From the NCBI GenBank assembly GCA_039105265.1, contig JAPFFF010000052.1, forward strand, positions 1,036,001-1,100,000: a stretch of 64,000 nucleotides of DNA, in the 5' to 3' direction. The translations under genes were made by a program, and so were the position numbers. Source of the DNA: Tritrichomonas musculus (taxonomy: Eukaryota > Parabasalia > Tritrichomonadida > Tritrichomonadidae). Below the pieces are notes generated by a model. That model searched no databases. It was not told the origin of the DNA and was given only the letters and a program-made list of their open reading frames with translations. Shown here one piece after another: positions 59,104 through 64,000 of this stretch (the first letter of the stretch is position 1; each line of letters opens with the position of its first letter).

Positions 59104-59451
59104 TTACATATCAATTTGACTTTCATAATATCCATCAAGTTCATAGTCAAATAAATCATACAGTGAATGAATAGAGCTTAAATATGGGTAGTTTTCAATA
59201 TCATTGCAAGCATCCCAAATATTATTTAAGAAAATAGAATATGAAGATTCAAACCTAGAATCCGTCGGATATGGTGTTTTCTCTTTCGCATATTTGACTA
59301 GATAAGGTGCATAGTAATTCAAATCTCGTTTAGTTAGATTCTCAAGAGGCATATTCAAAATGCTTTCTTTAAAGTATTCATATTCATCATATTCGATTTC
59401 ATAAACAGTATCTTGATTTATAACAAATTGATATGTGTACAAGGTGATCAT
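59104..59451 (-). CDS. Acidic small protein in the Maverick remnant (115 aa)
   Basis: Tyr/Asp/Glu-rich (YEIEYDEYEYFKESILNMP, SLYDLFDYELDGYYESQID), 42 bases upstream of the 154-residue gene on the same strand. No homologue recognised in the other two elements. Confidence 0.5.
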   Translation of the reverse strand: MITLYTYQFVINQDTVYEIEYDEYEYFKESILNMPLENLTKRDLNYYAPYLVKYAKEKTPYPTDSRFESSYSIFLNNIWDACNDIENYPYLSSIHSLYDLFDYELDGYYESQIDM

Positions 59452-59669
59452 TTTCCATGATTTTATATAATTATTATTGTTTTTAAATATAATATATATA
59501 TTAATAAATATATATAATATAATAATAAAAAAGTATTCTTTTTATTTTAGGATAAAAGTAAATTTATATTTATTGTTATTTGAATTCAATATAATCGTAT
59601 AATTTTAAAATGACGATTATTAATGATTATTTATTCACCATATAATATCGGTTATTTAATAAGGTGAAT

Positions 59670-59905
59670 ATTTAATCTTGTATTAATCGTTATAACGGAT
59701 TTCATTTTACTCAAGGTTAATTATTCACCTTTATATAATCAAAATAACGGATTTTTTTTTACTCGAGGTTAATTATTGACTATAATTTTATCGAAATAAC
59801 GACTTTTATTTTACTCAAGGCTAATTTTTAACCATCATTCTATCGTAATAACGACTTTTATTTTACTCGAGGCGAATTATTAACCATATATTTATCTGAA
59901 ATATT
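59670..59905. repeat. Tandem array of a 52-bp unit (about 4.5 copies)
   Basis: Units of 52-53 bp share TTAATTATTNACC, ATAACGACTTTTATTTTACT and end in CAAGG or CGAGG. Copies differ at several positions, so the array is not brand new. It lies just right of the Maverick remnant genes. Confidence 0.8.
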
Positions 59906-61510
59906 ATTTTTTTGAACTTTATTTATCTTCATATTTTCTGAAATATATATGATTAATATTTTTTATTAAATTAAAATAAGAATATAAAGATATATTTATT
60001 TATATAATATATATTTAATTCTTAAAAACACCAAGATAATTAAATTTATTTATAAAAAATCAAAATTTTTAAGTATTTCTCCAAAAATACCGAATAATTA
60101 TTTAATATAATAATTAATCGCATATTAAATAATATGAAAAAATTAAAAATATAAAAATATAATAAAAATATTTGGGAAATACCAAGATATTGTTTTAATT
60201 AATAAAAAATACTTCATTCATGAATATATTATCATGTTCCTTTAATATACATAAAACAACTCATAAAATAAAATTTATATAATATGAAATATATATATTA
60301 AAAAAATAAATTGAAATATCCTCATATTAAACAAATGATCAATAATATTTCAGTTCTGAAAAATTAATGATAGAAAGATAAAACTATAAAAAATAAAGGC
60401 TATACATGATCTACATCATCATAATAATTATATCTTAAAACAATTTTACACTTTTTCCTATTAAATTTTCAAAATAAAATTTTCGCATTAATTGTAAACG
60501 GACCTTGTACACATATACAAATTGGTTTATATCTGGGCAGAAGAATTCGCTACTTCTTTGTGATAAGATTGGCATTGCGATTATTTTTAGATGAGATAAA
60601 AAATTAAATAAAAATATACCTGCCATTATTCTGATAGCTATTAGAATGCTGAGAATTCAGTGTGAAAACTCCTGCTAAAATGTAATGTTCTAAAATCATT
60701 GGAAAACGAACAAAAAGGGCGTAGTCCTTTTTGGGCGTTTTCATTATACTACTTTTTCTTAATACGTTAATATATAAAAGTCAAAAAAAATGTAAAATTG
60801 TGATTTAACTCATAAAAAAAAAATGAACTGTAAGGATATCATTTTATCACCATATATATTATATTTATATATACAAATGCTTCATCATGTGATATTTTCA
60901 TCATGTGTAACATATAATACTCAAATTATTTACTCAAAGACAAAAATCTGGTCTTGCTATAAAATAGTGATTATTATTCAAAATGCATTCAAGATATACA
61001 ATTGATTTCAAAATAGCAGTATTGATAGCATCAACCATATTTTAATTATTAATATTTTGATTTACCAAAATACTTTGATTAAAAGAAAACAATGAATATT
61101 CAAAAACTTCCGCATTTCGCTGTTTTTAAAAGTATGTGAAAAAATTAAAATTGAGGGGGAAAAAATGTATGAATAGATTTTTAAAATTATAAAAGTATTA
61201 GTTGCTTGAGCAATTAATAAGCTATAAACTGAAAGCATTTTTGAAATTTATTATTAGCCTTAAAATTGGATTTTAATTCTTTTGTCTCAAAAAGTGGATT
61301 TTTTCTGAAATCAATTTTTTTGAACCAAATATAATATATCAAAGTCCACAATAATAGCAAAAAAAATTTAAATTCATAAACATTAATAATACATTAAATA
61401 TAATATTCATTACTCATCAGCCTTTGAAATTGCGGTTACTTAATGGCCACCCTATAGTTGAAATATTAGATGTTTTACTCGACTTAAAGTCTCTTTTGAT
61501 TCTGATGATT
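59906..61510. other. AT-rich region without recognisable genes
   Basis: Only low-complexity open frames. Around 60700-60753 there is a small hairpin (AAAAAGGGCGTAGTCCTTTTT) next to the TACTACT that may mark a Maverick end. Confidence 0.5.
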
Positions 61511-61630
61511 GATCTTCTTGAGTGATATATGAGTGTGATCGATCTTCTTGAGTGAGATATGAGTGTGATCGATCTTCTTGAGTGAGATATGAGTGTGATC
61601 AATCTTCTTGAGTGAGATATGAGTGTGTAT
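61511..61630. repeat. Four tandem 30-bp repeats
   Basis: Units of GATCTTCTTGAGTGAGATAT plus GAGTGTGATC, nearly identical, at 61511, 61541, 61571 and 61601. The unit length is a multiple of three, so open frames run through it on both strands, but no gene context exists. Confidence 0.9.
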
Positions 61631-63199
61631 GATTAAGTACAACAATCATTATTTATGTAGTTAAAAAGAAAAAATTGTTTGACAGACATGAAAATATAGA
61701 ATTTAAAAATTTCTTCATATTTTCTATTGCAATAATATTTTTTTAATGATATATATTTATTATAAATCCAAAATGAATATATTCAACTTAAGTTTTTTAA
61801 AAGTAGTTTCAAAATCCATAATTAAAGTAACATAAAGAAATATTATTATAGAATATAATACTATAGTATATATAGGTTACATATATATAATTAAAGTGTA
61901 GTATTGCATTGAATTGTATGGGATAATTTGTTTTTATTTTGTTTAATTCTCGAATGGAAAACTCTATCATTATACTAGAAATATGAAAGCATTATGTTTT
62001 TATATATTATATACTAAATGATAAATATATTGATATAGCTTGTTATAAATTATCTTCAATAGGCCTTTCAAAAAAAATTTTTATTTTTTAAAAAAACTAA
62101 TATTCCATTAAAATATGTGATTTTAAAAAAATTTTGGATGAATAATAGTTTTTTGTTTACGAATAGGCCTATTAAGGGGGGCATTTATTTTCAAGTTTCA
62201 CCATCATCAAAGATCATAAATCTTATTTAGACAAAATATATGTAATAATTATTTTTATATATTCTAAATAATAGCACAAAATATTAACATTTTATTATAA
62301 TGATGAGATAAAAATATTTTTTATAGTTAATTGAATTTTTGAAAATATTTATTGAAATATTTTCAAAGAAATCATTGAATTTTTTAAATGAAAAAATCAG
62401 AATAAATTTAGGTTTTAAAACTCAGTTAAAAAATAATTATTTGAAAATTTTATTCCAAAATTCTTTCTAAAATTATCATTTTGCATATCATTATAAGATA
62501 TAATAATAATTTTTGTATTTTTTTTGGTTAACTAATATTATGTAATGATTTTGCAAAATGTCAGTTTTCATTAATCAAAAAAGTTTAATTAAAATAAATA
62601 TGTGATTATAAAAGCAATTTTTAAATATATATGTACATTTTTATATAAAAACCCCAAAAATTAGCATTTTTATTTTGTCTTGTTATTTTTTGCATAATTC
62701 CACAACTTTAAAAAAAGATATAAAGGAAAACTCAACATTATTTTTTTTGGATATGTATGTTTTTCATTTTGATATACTTTTTAAATAAATTGATCAAAAA
62801 CTCGATTACTACATAGCTTTTTAATGATATCGCAATTATATAGAAAATCGATGCTTTTTTAAAATTGTATGTAGTCTTTCAATATTGAAAAATGAGATCC
62901 AAAACTATGATGATATGTTATTCATGTAAATATGAATAAAGTAATGTTGAGATATTAAATTTCAAAGTTTACTAAGACATTTTCCAAAAATATAATTCCA
63001 TTTTTCTCAAGGCCGTTATAAATTCAACATAAAACAAAATTATGCTCACTTTTGTTATAATTTTTATTATATATTTTTCTTTATAAAATAATATAAAAAA
63101 GAATCAATCAAGCAAAACAAAATAATAAAATTGAATGAAGGAGTGTAATTTATTTCAGACAAAAAGACGTTTATTTTCAATAAAATACGTTAATTTTGA
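61631..63199. other. AT-rich region without recognisable genes
   Basis: Nothing supported beyond simple AT-rich sequence. Confidence 0.6.
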
Positions 63200-63529
63200 A
63201 TACAAAATGACGTTAATTTTATTGATCAAAATATTAGGAGTTTTGCTCCAAAGCACAAGGTTTTCTCAAGTAGCAATGAAGCAAGAGCCGCCATAGCTAT
63301 AGGAATGAAAAACGATCCTCATTTTGAATCAAAATTAATCGAAAAAGTTTGTCCTAAATTAATTTCTCGAAATGTTCTTAATGAGATTAGGAAAGATGAA
63401 ACAAGTAGACATGAAAGAAATTGTCTAAAAAAACTCCCAACGAGAAAAAGAAGAAAAATTACTCTAGAATTAAATATAGAGAAAAATGCAAAGAGAACCC
63501 AGGTGATTATAAATCAAAAACCTGATTAA
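63200..63529 (+). pseudogene. Orphan reading frame, probably a gene fragment
   Basis: An open frame without an early ATG carries well-mixed residues (FAPKHKVFSSSNEARAAIAI, HFESKLIEKVCPKLISRNVL) and a basic tail (LPTRKRRKITLELN). Better base composition than its surroundings suggests true former coding. The first ATG is at 63305. Upstream stops and lack of a promoter suggest a truncated copy. No family recognised. Confidence 0.35.
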
Positions 63530-64000
63530 TTTTAAAACTAATTAATAAACATCAATTTATAAATTCTGTTTGTATTATATAGTTATTTTGTAAAAGAATT
63601 GATAATCACCATCAATTGAAATTTTTTAGAAAAGGTGATATTGTGTAATGAAACAAAAGATCATTCAATATTTGATTATGATAATATGAGAATATTTGAT
63701 TTTATGAATTTAATTGGCGTGAAAAAAAAAAGATAATCATCATCGAATGAAAAATATAAATAAAGGCGAGATCATATGATTGTTTTAAAAGTTATCTAAT
63801 AAGAACTTTACAGATCTTTGAATCTGCTCTTGTAAACGCTTAAAAATGCTAAAAGCTTTATCTAAATATTTATAGACATTTGAATTTATATATTGAATTT
63901 TTTCGATATATATCATTGAAAAATATAAAAATGCATTTATCTTCATAATCAAAAGATATTTTTAATATTAAATTGTTTTTTTCTGTAGTAAAAAAAAATT
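63530..64000. other. AT-rich end of window
   Basis: No gene or repeat recognised. Confidence 0.6.

Larger units (their letters stand above)
56651..60753. mobile_element. Broken Maverick/Polinton remnant
   Basis: Four genes resemble parts of Mavericks or sit with them: a fibre-like C-terminal part, the MSGTLRQARILSSE protein and two further small proteins. The fibre-like and MSGTLRQ genes are convergent, as in the large Maverick. No polymerase, integrase, capsid or ATPase gene is present, so this is a broken fragment. The left limit is uncertain. A sequence ending TATACTACT at 60753, with TTCTAAAATCATTGGAAAACG before it, recalls the large Maverick's right end and might be this element's end, but the match is short. 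Confidence 0.6.

Noticed and set aside
59670-61630. CRISPR-like array
   Set aside because: The 52-bp and 30-bp units are directly contiguous with no unique spacers, and the genome is eukaryotic.

Overview
The window looks like nuclear DNA of a parabasalid protist (Trichomonadida, a Trichomonas or Tritrichomonas relative). The reasons are a very AT-rich background, BspA-type leucine-rich repeat proteins, a DUF3447/ankyrin-type protein, BTB-like proteins joined to an F5/8-type C domain, intron-bearing tRNA-Tyr genes, TCATTT initiator-like motifs a few bases before start codons, and large Maverick/Polinton elements. Genes appear intronless, apart from the tRNAs. The base composition seems lower in GC than published T. 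vaginalis, so Tritrichomonas is a reasonable guess, but the species cannot be fixed by eye.

Layout. 1-6342: surface-protein type genes (a DUF3447 piece, a 957-residue LRR protein that overlaps it in another frame, and a BTB/coiled-coil/LRR protein). 6352-8483: a transposon-like unit with near-perfect 390-bp inverted arms and a TA target duplication, holding an inserted MULE-type MITE. 8721-32375: a 23.7-kb Maverick/Polinton with 152-bp terminal inverted repeats and a 5-bp target duplication. It carries protein-primed DNA polymerase B (with an N-terminal OTU-like region), integrase, a fibre-like protein, major capsid, packaging ATPase and several small conserved proteins. Inside its fibre-like gene sits a second, 7.05-kb Maverick-type element (15265-22313) with 330-bp identical ends and its own 5-bp target duplication. 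This inner element carries capsid-side genes collinear with those of its host but no integrase and no polymerase core.

32376-56600: ordinary host DNA. It holds a head-to-head pair of paralogous membrane-type proteins, a degraded Glu/Pro-rich gene, a protein kinase, a small membrane protein, an eIF2B-epsilon-like protein, two tRNA-Tyr genes, an RPA70-like OB-fold protein, an unknown protein, a small ubiquitin-like protein, a BTB/F5-8C protein, a decayed LRR gene, a PLP-dependent decarboxylase and a succinylglutamate desuccinylase/aspartoacylase-type protein. 56651-59451 (perhaps to 60753): a broken remnant of a third Maverick. 59452-64000: AT-rich DNA with two tandem-repeat arrays and one orphan reading frame.

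The most unusual object is the element-in-element at 15265-22313. It looks like a short, end-complete, replication-gene-poor relative that would depend on polymerase and integrase supplied by full-length Mavericks. That dependence is inference. The ends, duplications and gene content are read directly from the sequence.
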